This document shows positions 22,561-34,500 of a stretch of 64,000 bases of DNA, piece after piece. The DNA comes from Pogostemon cablin. Lineage: Eukaryota; Streptophyta; Magnoliopsida; Lamiales; Lamiaceae. The stretch's first letter is position 1, and each line of letters opens with the position of its first letter. Position numbers and translations under genes: made by a program. Under the pieces are notes generated by a model. That model was given only the letters and a program-made list of their open reading frames with translations. It was not told where the DNA came from and searched no databases. The stretch spans positions 29,216,028 to 29,280,027 of the forward strand of contig CM042966.1 in assembly GCA_023678885.1 (NCBI GenBank), in the 5' to 3' direction.

Positions 22561-22724
22561 AATTTTCTTTTTCCTTTTCTTTTTCGTTGTTTTGGCTGGG
22601 GCAATATATATTTTTATTTTCCTTTTTTGGTGTTTCTTGAAATTGAAAAATGAATTGAATGGATTTATTTCCTGATTTTCTCTACCCCACTCTCTCCACT
22701 TACTCCCTTTAACCTATGTTGAAA

Positions 22725-23185
22725 TAAGAGCATCGTCCGATGGGCAAAGTAACAAGAGTGAGGCTTGCGTGTGCCCGAGCGTACGGGAACATATTTCGTG
22801 CGCTTTTAGAAATTTAGTATTATGGGTAAGGGTACATTTCTTTGGTCTAAAGGGTATACACTTTAATTAATAAAAGATATATCATTTTGTTCTAAAGGGT
22901 ATACACTTTTCATTAATATTTTTTTCTTTAGAAAATAAAGGGTACACATTTTTATACTAAAGGGTATACAATTTAACACAAAATTCTAAAGGCGCACAGA
23001 GTATTGTTCATGCGCCCAGATACACACAATAATTTTCTTTAGAAAATAAAGAGCCCAGATACACACAATAATTTTCTTTAGAAAATAAAGAGTACACATC
23101 TGTATACTAAAGGGTATACAATTTAGCACAAAATTCTAAAGGTGTGTTCCGTGCGCCCGGGTGCACAGGAGTTTTTGCCAAGAAA
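22725..23185. repeat. Repeat with GGCAAA...GCGCCCGGG ends, internally repetitive
   Basis: The left end atgggcaaagtaac...gtgtgcccgagcg is mirrored at the right by gtgcgcccgggtgcacagga...tttttgccaa. Inside, an aaagggtatacac motif and a 40-bp block (cagatacacacaataatttt) are repeated. It belongs to the same family as 42530-42735, 43490-43620 and 46690-46870. Confidence 0.45.
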
Positions 23186-24214
23186 TAAATGACTCGCATA
23201 CGTAACTAACTAATAAAACTATGTATAAAATCACTAGTTTTAATATTAATCTAAATCTTGATTCATTTTGAAATTAAATTCTAAGAAATTAAAATAATAA
23301 TAATAATAATAATAATCACCTTCGATCTAAAAATTACTTGCATTATTTATAGGACTTTGCACTATTTATAGGACGGTATAAGTAATGGCGCATTTGAAAA
23401 TGAATTAGTCTCTTTTGTTCCGAGCACACTATGCGCCCATATATTTTAGTATTAAAAGATAATACTAAAATGTACGGGCACACATTGTATCCATGAAACA
23501 CACAAGTTTTTACATTTGAAAATTCTCGATTTACGTAAGTATATGTGTTTAATATTAAGTTCAAACCCATGTTGTACTAAAATATTATAAATATATTTTT
23601 TTTTTTTATCGAGAGAGTATATTTATTAATATTATATTATAACACTCTTTCCGTTGAATTCTTCAACATACAGGTTAATAAAATTTACTTATTTTTTAAT
23701 ATGATATTGTATGAAAAGAAGAAATGTTTTGGATGTTTAATGAAATAATGTGTATAATTGATTCTGATTTCTAGTGGTAATTTCTTAATATATATATAAT
23801 CGGTCCAATTTCATTTTATTTTTGGGTGTACAACAATAAATAAAAATAAAAATGTGCATATATTTTTGAAACGGAAATTATAATTATTTTAATAATCTGT
23901 ATCTTTTATTATTATTGTTTACTAGTATGAAACCCTAATACGCGGATCATTTAATTATTACTCTTATTTTTTATAATTGAGTAATCACTATCATATAATT
24001 ATTTAATATTAATTATTGAGATTTTCTTTATAACTATACAACTTCTTTTATCAATGTAAAAAATTTATAACAATGTACACCTTTTTTTACTTTTGATAAT
24101 ATTATGTATAGCTAAATCAAATGTAAAAGTTAATATATACTAACTTTATTAATTTCCGTGAATTACGTAATTTTAATTGATTTTTATTATTTTCAAATAC
24201 ATGTTAATGTGATT

Positions 24215-24254
<40 letters not shown>

Positions 24255-25991
24255 TATTTTACTTATGATAAAAGTTAAGTATTTCTTAATCAATTATATA
24301 ATAGTAATTCTATTTCAATTAATTATTTTTTAAAAAAATAATATGAAATATAAATAAAATTAAATTTATATAAAATATATTTATAAATATTAATAAATTC
24401 ATAATGAATTTCTTATATTTAATTTTTTAACTAAAATTTTTTGGTAAGTCTTGCGTGAGACTGTTTCACGTGAGATCATTTTACACTTTTTAAAATAGTA
24501 ATCACTTTCGCTATAAAATGTTATCACTTTTTATTTATACTATAAATGGTTCATAAAATAACATTATCATTTTTTATTAATTAAATATCATTTTTCATAA
24601 TAAAAGTTATCACTTTTTGTTCTCATATAAACTGTTACGTGAGATGGTCTCACACAAGTCTTGGCCTAATTTTTTAGGTTTTAAATTATATAAATAATAA
24701 GTATATTTTAAAATATTTATAAAATTATAATGAATTTATAATATATATATAATTTTAATTTCTATAAATAATTTTTTAATTTATTACCTATTTAAGATTA
24801 ATTAATAAAATAAAAAAATAAATTATTTGAAAAAGAAAATATTAAATAAGGAAGTTAATGATAAGTAAATAAAGAAAACATAAAAAAATAATTTAAAAAC
24901 TAAAAAAAATGATAAAATTACACGTCGTAATGGAGCGTTCTGGAAATCACACGCGGGTAGAAAAGTTTCTATTATAATATATTTAAAATAATATATTATG
25001 ACACTTCACACTTTGCAAATCTAAATTTAAAATTTATTTTCTTTTAATATACTGTATATAAGAAGATGGTAATTATTAAAATCATTTTAGAGACTTAACT
25101 CAACTCAATTTGTTGTCTGTTTTTTTTTTTTTTTTCAATCTTTATGGGCAAAGCCGCAAAGGTGTATGATTTTGGTGGTTTTCCATTTGTGCCATCGTTT
25201 ATAAATCAAATATACTCCGCTCCAGGTCGCATTCGTCTAAGAAAAACAATTTGAAAAATAATTATAATGTTTACAAAATTTAAAAAAGAATAATAGATGT
25301 AAGGTGTAGTTGATATATATTGAAAGAACTTCTAAGTTTCCATTTTTATAAGATGAATACTGGTGAATCATTTTTATAAAAATAAGAGTAAATAAATATA
25401 CGTATGTAGTAATGATGTCATATGTGATTCGTGTCTATTAAAATAGAGTTGATGTGATTCTATGTATTTTATTTTATTTATTTTTTATTATTTTTTTTCG
25501 ATAAATTTTCTTTTCCGCTAGGCAATCACAGCACTAATTTTATTTTATTTATTTATTTTTAATACGTTAAATTTAGTATGAAATATCAATTTATGAAGCA
25601 CTTAATTAATTAGTGCTGCGTCATCAATTTAACAACATGATAATTATTATGAATGATTCCTAATTTGTTACCAAACAAATAAAAGTTGGGTCTATCCGGT
25701 GAGGGATTTGGGAATGAATGATGATTGACATAAGAAAATAATCAATTATGGAATTGGAGATAAATTAAAGAAATTGAGTCATATTAAATTCTCACTTGTA
25801 AGTTGTAAATAGTATATCAAAGAAATTGTCGTATTGAATTATCCCTTGTATAATGCATCACATGAATAACTTGCATTATTACGTTCTCAATGACTTAATT
25901 TTATTCAAGTAATTTTTAAGAGAATTTGGATACATAAATAAAAATATAAATTAATAAATAAACAATTAGGGTTACAACTTACAACAATATC

Positions 25992-26022
<31 letters not shown>

Positions 26023-26250
26023 AGGGCGTCGCGTAGGATAAGATTCAAAGGATAATGCTTTTGTCATGCAAATTTTCTATAAAAAGAAAAAGAAAAATAG
26101 AAGATAGGATTCATTTTAGATAATGTAATGTAAAGAATGTATTTAAAATACCTCCGAGATGGCCTTCATAATCCTTAAAAAATGATCAACTTGTTTGTGG
26201 AATAATCTTGCAGGTACACATAAGTGCTTCTTTCTAGGTAGATTGAGATT
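23186..26250. other. Very AT-rich intergenic region
   Basis: No credible gene. It contains an AAT microsatellite at about 23297-23316, AT runs at about 24218-24250 and 25997-26020, and a MITE-like inverted repeat at 24440-24665. A short inverted repeat around 23403-23510 (cgagcacac...gtacgggcacac) resembles the GCGCCC family. Confidence 0.5.
24440..24665. mobile_element. MITE with GTGAGAC/GTCTCAC ends
   Basis: The left aagtcttgcgtgagactg is inverted relative to the right gtctcacacaagtcttgg. The interior is AT-rich. The same family is seen at about 30605-30860 and 44825-45115. Confidence 0.5.
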
Positions 26251-26258
26251 GAAAATTA

Positions 26259-26522
26259 TTGGAGAATAAGAGTTCAAATTTCACTCCAATATTATTTGTC
26301 CTAATTAAAGTTGAAAAGGAAATTATAATAACACTTTGGCCAATAAGAAATCCCCCCACCCCACCACTTTTAAATGTTTATCGTGGTTTTAATTATTGTG
26401 ATTATGATGACACTGTTCTTAGAAATGTGATTAAAAACACCAACACGCATGAAAGGTGCATTGATGTTAACTACACGGACAAATTTGTGGCAAACCTTAT
26501 TCCAAACATCACATTAGAATAG
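26259..26522 (+). other. Unrecognised 87-codon open frame
   Basis: Codes for a peptide with an Asn/Thr-rich C-terminal half and no signal peptide or motif I recognise. It could be chance in this AT-rich stretch or a gene remnant. Confidence 0.15.
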
Positions 26523-26602
26523 ACATGACTATCTTTGCAATACACTACTTGTCTTCAAGTGTAATGCACTAACAATTGCGTGATGGGGAAGAATTTTTAG
26601 GT

Positions 26603-26643
26603 AGGAGACAAATGGTACGGAATGCAGCTACCATTTGTCTCCT
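26603..26643. repeat. Perfect 15-bp hairpin 3' of the APX6-like gene
   Basis: aggagacaaatggta and its exact reverse complement are separated by 11 nt (26618-26628). It lies 78-118 bp past the stop of the peroxidase-like gene, probably in its 3' UTR. Confidence 0.6.
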
Positions 26644-26720
26644 TTACAAGCGTGTGAAGTCGAGAAAGCAGTGTTTCTTGACTCTCGAGCGTTCGAGCTC
26701 ATGAATGTTCTTCTCACGAC

Positions 26721-29700
26721 TCATGCAGATCTCCATCTTGCGCCCGTGTTCACGAGTTTAGTGTAGACTTTTTCAAAATCTTGGAAAAACAGGTTTTGAT
26801 CATTGGCATACTTTGTGATCCACCTGTTTTGTCAGAATAACAAAGGCAAAAAGTTATCAAGTAAAATCAAACATCCATAGCATTACCATGATATGGTCAA
26901 ATTGAACACATATTAGATAGAATGGAAATAAGAAGAGATTCACAACATGCAACACTTGTCTTGAGGTGGGAATTTGAGCTTGGGTTGTTGATCGGACAAC
27001 CCACCTTAGACCACTCGTGTGCTGCTGCCCAAGGGAATGGTCCGAACTGACACAAATAGGTCCAGTGGCCCAAGAATTGACAACTAAAACATAGGATAGG
27101 GCAACAGTGTCATCCAGTCGAAACCAGTTACATTCATTGGCATCGCCCAACTACTAATGGTAGAAGCAAACGAGGCCATACAATCATTTTTACATTCGCC
27201 AGGATAATGACAAACTTAAAGTCTACACTAATTGTAGAAAAAAGATACAGTGAAGTAACGGTAACGACATACCTAAGGCATTCATCGTCCTCGACAAGTG
27301 CTCTGTCCGAGGGGAGACCGATCATACTACCCATGCCACCTAAAGTATGAGACATATTAGTGATTTTTGATAAAAAGACATAGGAAATTCTGGATTTATG
27401 CAGTGCACAATAATAGCTTAGTCCTAAACTGAAAAACTACTTGACTGTTTGAAAGTGAGAAGCTAGCACAACAAGATAGCAAAGAAATAAAGAACATGCT
27501 TAATTATGTACCCGGTGATGCCCATGGCTTCTCTAGAAGAATTTTGTAGTACGAATTATCAAAGACAGTTGGATTTCCAAAACCTTTGCCGCCTAGAGTA
27601 TGAGCTCCAGATAATGCAACAAGTTCCTGGGCTCTGTAAATGAGTTCCGTCGAACATTTAATATAACAATAACAGTGAGCTAAAACGAAGAACATGATTC
27701 AAATGAACCACTACAAGAAAATTGGCACGCCTATTTATAAGAGACAACCTCCAACAATTTGTTGCATTAAGACAACCATCCATCACACATGATGCTATGA
27801 TAAATATAAATAAATAATTTTTAAAAATCATCACTTATTTTCGGTTTTCTGACTGATCCACCCCACAGTTTCCCAGTCACATGCAGTTTTTTTCAATGAA
27901 GGAAGCATTCTGTTCCTTGCATGCTTAAATAACTATAATGTTCTTGTGAACCTTCATACATGGTTTAGGGTAGCGTAACATAAAAAATAATTTTCTTTAC
28001 TAGGAAAACGTTCACGACAAACACACACGTCTAAATTATCAGTTTCATTGCTCAGAAGAGTACTTAGGTAAGCCTAATATGTGTTATGTTAGATCTTAGT
28101 TCTACAAAGAACTGGCCAACTTAGAAACTGGACATATATATATTCTTCCGACATAGATGAATATTTAGGGAATATCGAAAACCCCAATGAGGGTAAACAA
28201 CAGAAGGAATTAGAGGAAAAATATCAACATTTATCTGCAATGGGATAACTGAAATTCTTAGTACGACATAGGAAAAAAGTTAGCTCATGCTTAATTTTGG
28301 AAAGTGGGAGAGAGAATAGATTCCAGATGTGCAACAGTTAATAATACTCACGAGAAACCTTTCTTTCGGAAACTTTGCTTCATGGAACTGGCACTAAGTG
28401 ACTCTTCTGGAAGTTTCCCTTCTGGATCAGGCACCCTGCACAGCAGCAGTTGAATTTCCAATAATTTATCTTCATAATTACAAATGCAGTTAGTAAAAAT
28501 TGATGAAACCTGAGGGTGTCCAAAATGTTAAAAACAGAGTCTTATATACAAAACTGATTTGGAAAAGGTACAAGGACCATTCTGTTTTGAAAATACATCG
28601 TTCCTGTTTTGGACAGTAGAGTTGCATCAAATTAAATGGTTATGGAGGATACTTTCAGAGGTGCACATGTGTCATATTTTTGGAATAACTAGTCTTAAGA
28701 AAATGAATGACTTGATTAGATTTAAGCCACTTACATAGCATCTATTCTTCCAAGCTTAACAGTAATCTTCGGACCTCCACAAATAAGAACAGCCTCTGCT
28801 CCAGCTACGGCTATCAGATCAGCCCAGGATACTAGCATAGCAAGCACCAAGAACAAGGTGTTAGATGATATTTGACTACCCGACAGCAGCAATATTTTTA
28901 TGGTTTTTTCGACCTTCGCTGAAAACTACCTGGCCGTACTGCATCCAATTGTTTTTTTGCTTTATCTAGAATCTAATAAGAAAGCAACCATTAACTTTAA
29001 TAAAATTAGATGATAGTGAAGACAACACAAATCCCAAATTTGACAAGAATGAAGTGTTAAAAATACAGTGTCATGAGAGTCGTACATGTCTGTGCATAAA
29101 TGATCACCAAAAACTAAAGGGAAGAGTTAAAGAAGCAGAAGCAAGCTTGCCTTCATTGACTTTTTAAGGCCAGTGTTTTCAGGTCTTTCAAGTTCATAAA
29201 CTATTGATCCATTCATACCACCTAAAAGAATGAAAGATTTAGCCAGAAAATACATAGGCGAAATAACCACATGTAGTGGAACAAAACAATATGGTGGTTA
29301 TACAGGATCTAAAGTCCTAACATAAGTCAAAATCCAAATCACTATTTCAAACTCGATACAATCTCCGACTAATTAACTTGTATTTTAAATGCAAGAGTTA
29401 GTGTGTTCATTACATAAATTACCTCACATACTTGTGCACATGTATCTTATATATTTCCTTAATTGAAATTTTCTACTTTTGAAATGATACCTGTATTATC
29501 ACCATTGCCAAAAGTTCCAGCATCATGAAAAACTAAACGAAGTAAACCAGCAGCTTTGCCCTTGGATAATACTTTTCTGATTTCTTCTTGCAACTCAGAG
29601 TTTTCACTGAAGCCAAAGATCTTGAGGTCAATTACTTACAAATTATATGCTTTTTTCGTGAATTATTTACTCAACACAACAACAAACATAAGTTCATCTT

Positions 29701-30189
29701 AATTGTGTACATATTTTATTTCACAAACATCTGAAACAATTTAAATGATTATCCAACGTTAGAAGCATAGAATCCCTTTTTCCAATACAGAAATCAACAA
29801 GATTTTATTATTAGCTGATTAAAACCAAAACCCTAACGAACTCATAAGTCATAATCAATTTCACAATTGTCACCAGTTCTAATACATTTTAACGAGCAAA
29901 AAGAGAAGCAAATGAACACCATTAAGGTTCACCCTTACTCAATAGCATATGACAAGTTGGAATGAGGCATGAAAAACGACGTCGTCGCAATATACATTAG
30001 CGCTCGCCTCCCAAACGAAGAAGGAGAAGCAGCAGCACAGGCTACGGTGAGCCTTTTTCCGGCGGATTTAACTACTGGAAAGTTTATGACCAGAAGCTTA
30101 GGCAGGCTGACGGCGGAAATGGAGGCCGCTGAACCGAGCAACGTCGGATCCATGGCTGCGGCGTTGTTGCTCATTCTCGCAAGATCCAC
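26721..30189 (-). CDS. APX6: Ascorbate-peroxidase-related protein, APX6 type
   Basis: A class I haem-peroxidase-fold protein of the APX6 group, thought to act in peroxide metabolism. Nine exons on the minus strand: 30189-29939, 29606-29491, 29221-29151, 28972-28930, 28831-28735, 28435-28352, 27633-27512, 27339-27273 and 26823-26721. All phases agree, giving 317 aa. The distal site is RLVFHDAGTF (Arg107, His111), with Phe110 where APX has Trp. The proximal ELVALSGAHTLG has His232, and FDNSYY has Asp246. The loop carrying APX Trp179 is short and lacks it. The N-terminal 70 residues are Ala/Ser-rich, then FGRRALMYIATTSFF, which suggests plastid targeting (inferred). Intron 3 has a GC donor. Nearer in-frame Met codons (6 and 13) could also start it. 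Confidence 0.9.
27709..27722 (+). repeat. CACTA-type terminal motif in an APX6 intron
   Basis: CACTACAAGAAAA matches the end of En/Spm (CACTA) elements. No matching inverted end was found in the intron, so it is a fragment or chance. Confidence 0.35.
28973..29150 (-). other. GC-AG intron of the APX6-like gene
   Basis: The donor reads AAG/GCAAGC at 29150-29145 and the acceptor ttattag at 28973. No GT donor nearby keeps the frame and the conserved KKSMK-ILDKA junction. Confidence 0.75.
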
Positions 30190-30290
30190 TGTGCGGCGTC
30201 GTAAACCGTTGTCTCATCTTAAAGATGAAAGATATTTCCAATTGATTATTCGCCGAATTATAAAACCATACACAAATTTAATGATAATTA

Positions 30291-30524
30291 CTCCGTCCGT
30301 CCCCCTAATATGTATCCATTTACTTTATTCACATGAATTAAGAAGTATAATATTTTAATGTATATTGAGGTAAGAGAAATAATATTTTAATGTGTAGTGA
30401 GTAGTTGTATTCGTGTTGAGTGTGGTCCCTTGTGTGTCACATCAATCCAAAAAAAGAAATGGATACTTTGTATTGGGACGGATCAAAATTACAAAATGAA
30501 TACGTATCAAGGGGATGAAGGAAG
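30291..30524. mobile_element. Stowaway-type MITE in the APX6 promoter
   Basis: TA-flanked (30289-30290 and 30525-30526), with ends ctccgtccgtcc and the reverse complement of gggatgaaggaag. It starts 102 bp upstream of the APX6-like start codon, so it may contribute promoter or leader sequence. Confidence 0.7.
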
Positions 30525-30604
30525 TATATAAATTTGAGTTTCTACCTTTTATTTTAATAATAATAAATTATAAAAAAGTTTTTCATTGATATAATTAAAT
30601 GAGA

Positions 30605-30860
30605 AACTCTTAGGGTTATTTGGGAGACGAGTGTGAGACGGGTTGACTCATCTCTAAAGTATGTTTATTTCTAGTTAAAATATGTCAATAATAAATTATA
30701 TTATAACACGCTGAAATCATACTTTAATGCACAATCCTGTATACATTAAAAAACATACTTTAGCAACCATTAAACATATTTTATCTAAATAATAGACATA
30801 CTTTAACACGTCTCACAAACCATCTCTTGTAAATAGCGTCTCACAAGAGAATTTGTCTAA
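30605..30860. mobile_element. MITE with GAGACG/CGTCTC ends
   Basis: Left gggagacgagtgtgagacgg; right cgtctcacaagagaatttg, inverted. The interior is AT-rich with repeated catacttta. Confidence 0.45.
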
Positions 30861-30893
30861 TTAAATATATTAAAAAATATATAGAAAAATATA

Positions 30894-31444
30894 CTTCCTC
30901 CGTCCCATGAAAGACTGCACACCTCTTTTCGGCACGGAGATTAAGAAAGTGATAACTTTTAGGGGTATTATGATATTTTTAGTAATAAATATTCCCTCCG
31001 TCCCAACAAGTATTTCAAGTATTGGTGTGCGCGGAGTTTAAGAAAATTTTGTATTTTTATGTATAAAGTAAGAAAGAGAATATATATTTTAGTTGATTTA
31101 ATGAAAAAGGTGTGTAAAGTTATTGAGAGATGTGAAAAAGTAAGTATTATATTGGGATGTGTGTAAAAAGTGAGTATTGTTATAATGTATTTTTACCAAA
31201 TTTAGTAAAAATAAAGTGTGAAATACTTTGAGGGACGGATGAAAAAGGAAAGTGTGAAATACTTCGGGGGACGGAGGGAGTAAATGATAAGTGTGTTAGG
31301 TGTGTTAGGTAGAGGTGATTTTTTTGTAAATAAAGTGTATGGGAAAGGGTAATTGTGTTTGACTTTTTGCTTTTTTAGGAAAGTGCAAACTTTGTGAGAC
31401 AACCAAAAATGAAAAGTGTGTCATCTGAAATGGGACGGATGAAG
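30894..31444. mobile_element. Stowaway-type MITE hosting a nested MITE
   Basis: Ends cttcctccgtccc and the reverse complement of gggacggatgaag, with TA at 30892-30893 and 31445-31446. The second MITE (30992-31280) lies inside. Confidence 0.7.
30992..31280. mobile_element. Nested Stowaway-type MITE
   Basis: Ends ttccctccgtccc and the reverse complement of gggacggagggag, with TA on both sides. The right end is duplicated: aaagtgtgaaatac with a gggacgga-type tail occurs twice in tandem. Confidence 0.75.
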
Positions 31445-31486
31445 TATTAAATATATTGACAAATTTCATAGGAGAGAACATTTTAA

Positions 31487-31591
31487 GGGTTATTCTAGAT
31501 TACACCGGGTGCACCCGTGCTCCTGAAGGTTTAAAGGGTAAATGTGAGGGTGTAGTGGGTAGTTATTGTATTTATTTTTAATTATTTTATA
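31487..31591. mobile_element. Left half of a small MITE split by the mariner element
   Basis: ggttattctagatt...ggtgcacccg...gtagtgggtagttatt matches the intact copy at 35652-35848 up to the mariner insertion point. Confidence 0.65.
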
Positions 31592-32213
31592 CTCCATCCC
31601 AAACTCGTTGTCCTACCTATTGTAAATACGGAGTTTGAGAAAAATTTCTTTTTTTACTTTTCAACTCTATTATGTGAGGGTAAAATTGTCCAAATTATTG
31701 GGGGTGTTTTTGGATTAACTACATCATTAGTGTTAATTCAAAAAAATTACCAAAAAAATTACAGATATAAATACAGAAATTTTTATCCTACTAAAAATGT
31801 GAACTGTTGATGAATACATATCATTCTCCTAAATTACAAATACGAAATTTTAAATGAGTTTACAATAATAAATTTAAATACCTACACTATTACACAATAC
31901 CTAGACTATTACAAACTTGAGTTGGATAGAATAGTTTTACAAAAAATACATATTACACCTCAAATTTATGAATGCATCATAATTGGTGGTTCACTCCAAA
32001 AATCCTGCCATAATCTTATAAATCCCTCCAAAAGTTTTGGTCAGCCCTGCCATAAATTTTCCAACTATCCAAGCTCCTTTTAATTTCCCCCCATTTTATC
32101 AAGGATAAAAAACATGCATCAGTGTATCAATTTTCATTAATAGACATGCATTACTGGCAACCACCACAAGTTTTCACTTTTCACAGAAAGGAAAAACTTA
32201 ATAGGGCAGTTTT

Positions 32214-33623
32214 TAATTAGGCACACCAAATATGAGAAGATTGATCATGGAAAAGCAAAGGAAGCCGCAGTTGTATTCAATGTATCTACAAGGACCGTAG
32301 GTCGTATTTGGGTCATTGTAAAGCAACAAATGAGGGAAGGGAAACCAATACACCTTATCTCCAGTAAGGTAGGTGTATCAATTTTCAAAAGGGTACATTT
32401 TGATGTTGATAAAGTGAATAGTATTCTATTTCAAAGTAGATCAACAATCAGAGATCTATCAACAGTTATAGGTGTGAACAAATCAACAGTGGACAGATGG
32501 GTTAAAGGAGGTTCTCTTAGGGCACAAATAAATGCAATCAAGCCTGAGCAAACTCCAGAGAACAAGCTTCAAAGGCTAAATCACTGTTTGGATGCCATCT
32601 ACTGTGACAGGTATGCACAAAAGCTTAACTTCAAGGAAATGCATAATGTAGTGCACATAGATGAGAAATGGTACTATCTTACTAGAGTTTCTGAGGGGTA
32701 TTACATGGTTCCTGGTGAGGTTGAACCACATAGAATATGCAAGTCTAAAAATTTCATCCAAAAAATCATGTTTATGTGTGCAGTGTCAAGGTCATTGTTT
32801 GATAGTGAAGGACATGTCTTATTTGATGGGAAAATTGAAACTTTCCCATTCACAACAGTGGAGCCGGCAATGAGAAATTCATATAATAGAGTAAGAGGAA
32901 CTATGGTAACAAAGCCTATTGACATAGTCAACAAAGAAGTTATCAAAGACTGCATAGTGAATGAGGTAATAGTCAAACCTTATAGATAAGGTCATCATCC
33001 TATAGTTTGCATGTATTTAGTCACCTTACCTTTGTTTTATTAAAAGAGCAACACTAACATGTAAATTTTGGTGTACCTGACAAATTATACCAGCAATCAA
33101 ATCAAAATGGCCTTCATGTTTGGGGAAGGATATTTGGATACAACAGGATAATGCAAAGCCCCACATTAAGGATAGTGACCTTGAGTTTGGGAAGGCTGCA
33201 AGGTCTGATGGGTTTAATATCAGACTTGTATGTCAATCCCCATTCTTACCGGACACTAATATTAATGACTTGGGCTTTTACAGAGCCATTCAGTCATTAC
33301 AGTTTAAAACAGGTTGCAAGAATGTTGAAAATTTGGTAAAAAATATTAAGAATGCTTATGAAGACATGACAACTATCACTTTAAACAATGCGTTTCTTAG
33401 TTTGCAAGCATGCCTCATTGAGATTATGAAAGAGGATGGAGGTATTAACTACAAAGTGCCTCACATTGGAAAAGGAAAGTTAATGAGACAGGTTGCACTG
33501 CCTATGTCCTTGGAGATTGATGAAGAATTGGTGAGAGGATGCATAAATAGGTTGATGCAAGAAAGCGATGTCTATAAACCAGTTTATAAAATCTCATACC
33601 TCATGAACAGCCTGGGATATTGA
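32214..33623 (+). pseudogene. Mariner-like transposase (DD39D)
   Basis: An HTH-containing N-terminal region (KEAAVVFNVSTRTVGRIW; then VIGVNKSTVDRWVKGGSLR) is followed by the catalytic motifs HIDEKWYY (first Asp, about 32660), IQQDNAKPH (second Asp, about 33148) and TNINDLGFYRAIQ (third Asp). Thirty-nine residues separate the second and third Asp, the DD39D spacing of plant mariner-like elements. The frame 32330-32989 stops at TAG-type termination after KPYR, and the second half is open at 33120-33623. The gap of about 100 bp is either an intron or a lesion. The extreme N terminus is unclear. Confidence 0.85.
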
Positions 33624-33989
33624 TTTTTGGGTAAGGCTTTTTGATGTTTACAGCTTAAACAATAAATATTAGGATGTCTTTTGCTGTTTTGAAGTTGTTT
33701 AAGTTGTAAACATACTTGATGCATAATGAATATTCTGATTATTGTATTACACTCAGAACAATATCATCACCGGGTAATTGAGTCTCCTAATAAGGTCTAT
33801 AATCCTTGTGGTGAGTCTAAGTTCAGCACATATATCCAAAGTCTCCAAAACAGATTTACAAAACTGTTGGTGACTTATACATGGTGCTTTACATAATTTT
33901 ATTATAGACAAGTGTCTAAGTCTCCTAAACAGGTTTAAAAAACTTGTTGGTGACTTAGATATGCATCAAGAAAGGTTTTCAGTATACCA

Positions 33990-34500
33990 ACAATAATGCA
34001 ACAGTTTTACAGGCCCTCGGAATAAAATCGTCACAGGGCTATTAATCAAGCTCAATAGATACCAATTATGACATCCATATTTATGCACCACTGCCTCACA
34101 GGGTTATCACAGAACAAGTCACAAAAGGACCACCAATCAAGCTCAACAGAGACCAAGAATGCACATTCACGTATATGCACAAAAGCCTCACAGGGCTATC
34201 ACAAATAAGGCCTCACATGGCCACCATTCAAGCTCATCAGAGGCTAAATATGCACAAAAAAGCATCACAGTCACCAATCAAGTTCAACAGACCACACAGG
34301 GCCACCACTTCACATAAAAACATCGAGCTCCCATCGCAGGGACAACAACACAGAACATTATAAGACCACAAAGAGCCACCACTTCATATAAAAACATCAT
34401 AAGACCACACAGGGCCACCAATCAAGTTCAACAGAACACTAATCAAGCCCACATCGCAAAAACCGACCTCATAGGGTCACCATTTCACATAAAAACCCAA
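33990..34500 (+). repeat. Degenerate minisatellite inside the mariner element
   Basis: At least eight imperfect units built on cacagggccaccaatcaagctcaacaga, of variable length, occupy the stretch between the transposase and the 3' TIR. A second pair of repeats (gtctcc...caggttta...ttggtgactta) precedes them at about 33780-33960. Confidence 0.6.

Noticed and set aside
29969..30358. 129-codon frame on the plus strand
   Set aside because: Antisense to exon 1 of the APX6-like gene and extends into a Stowaway MITE; a shadow frame.
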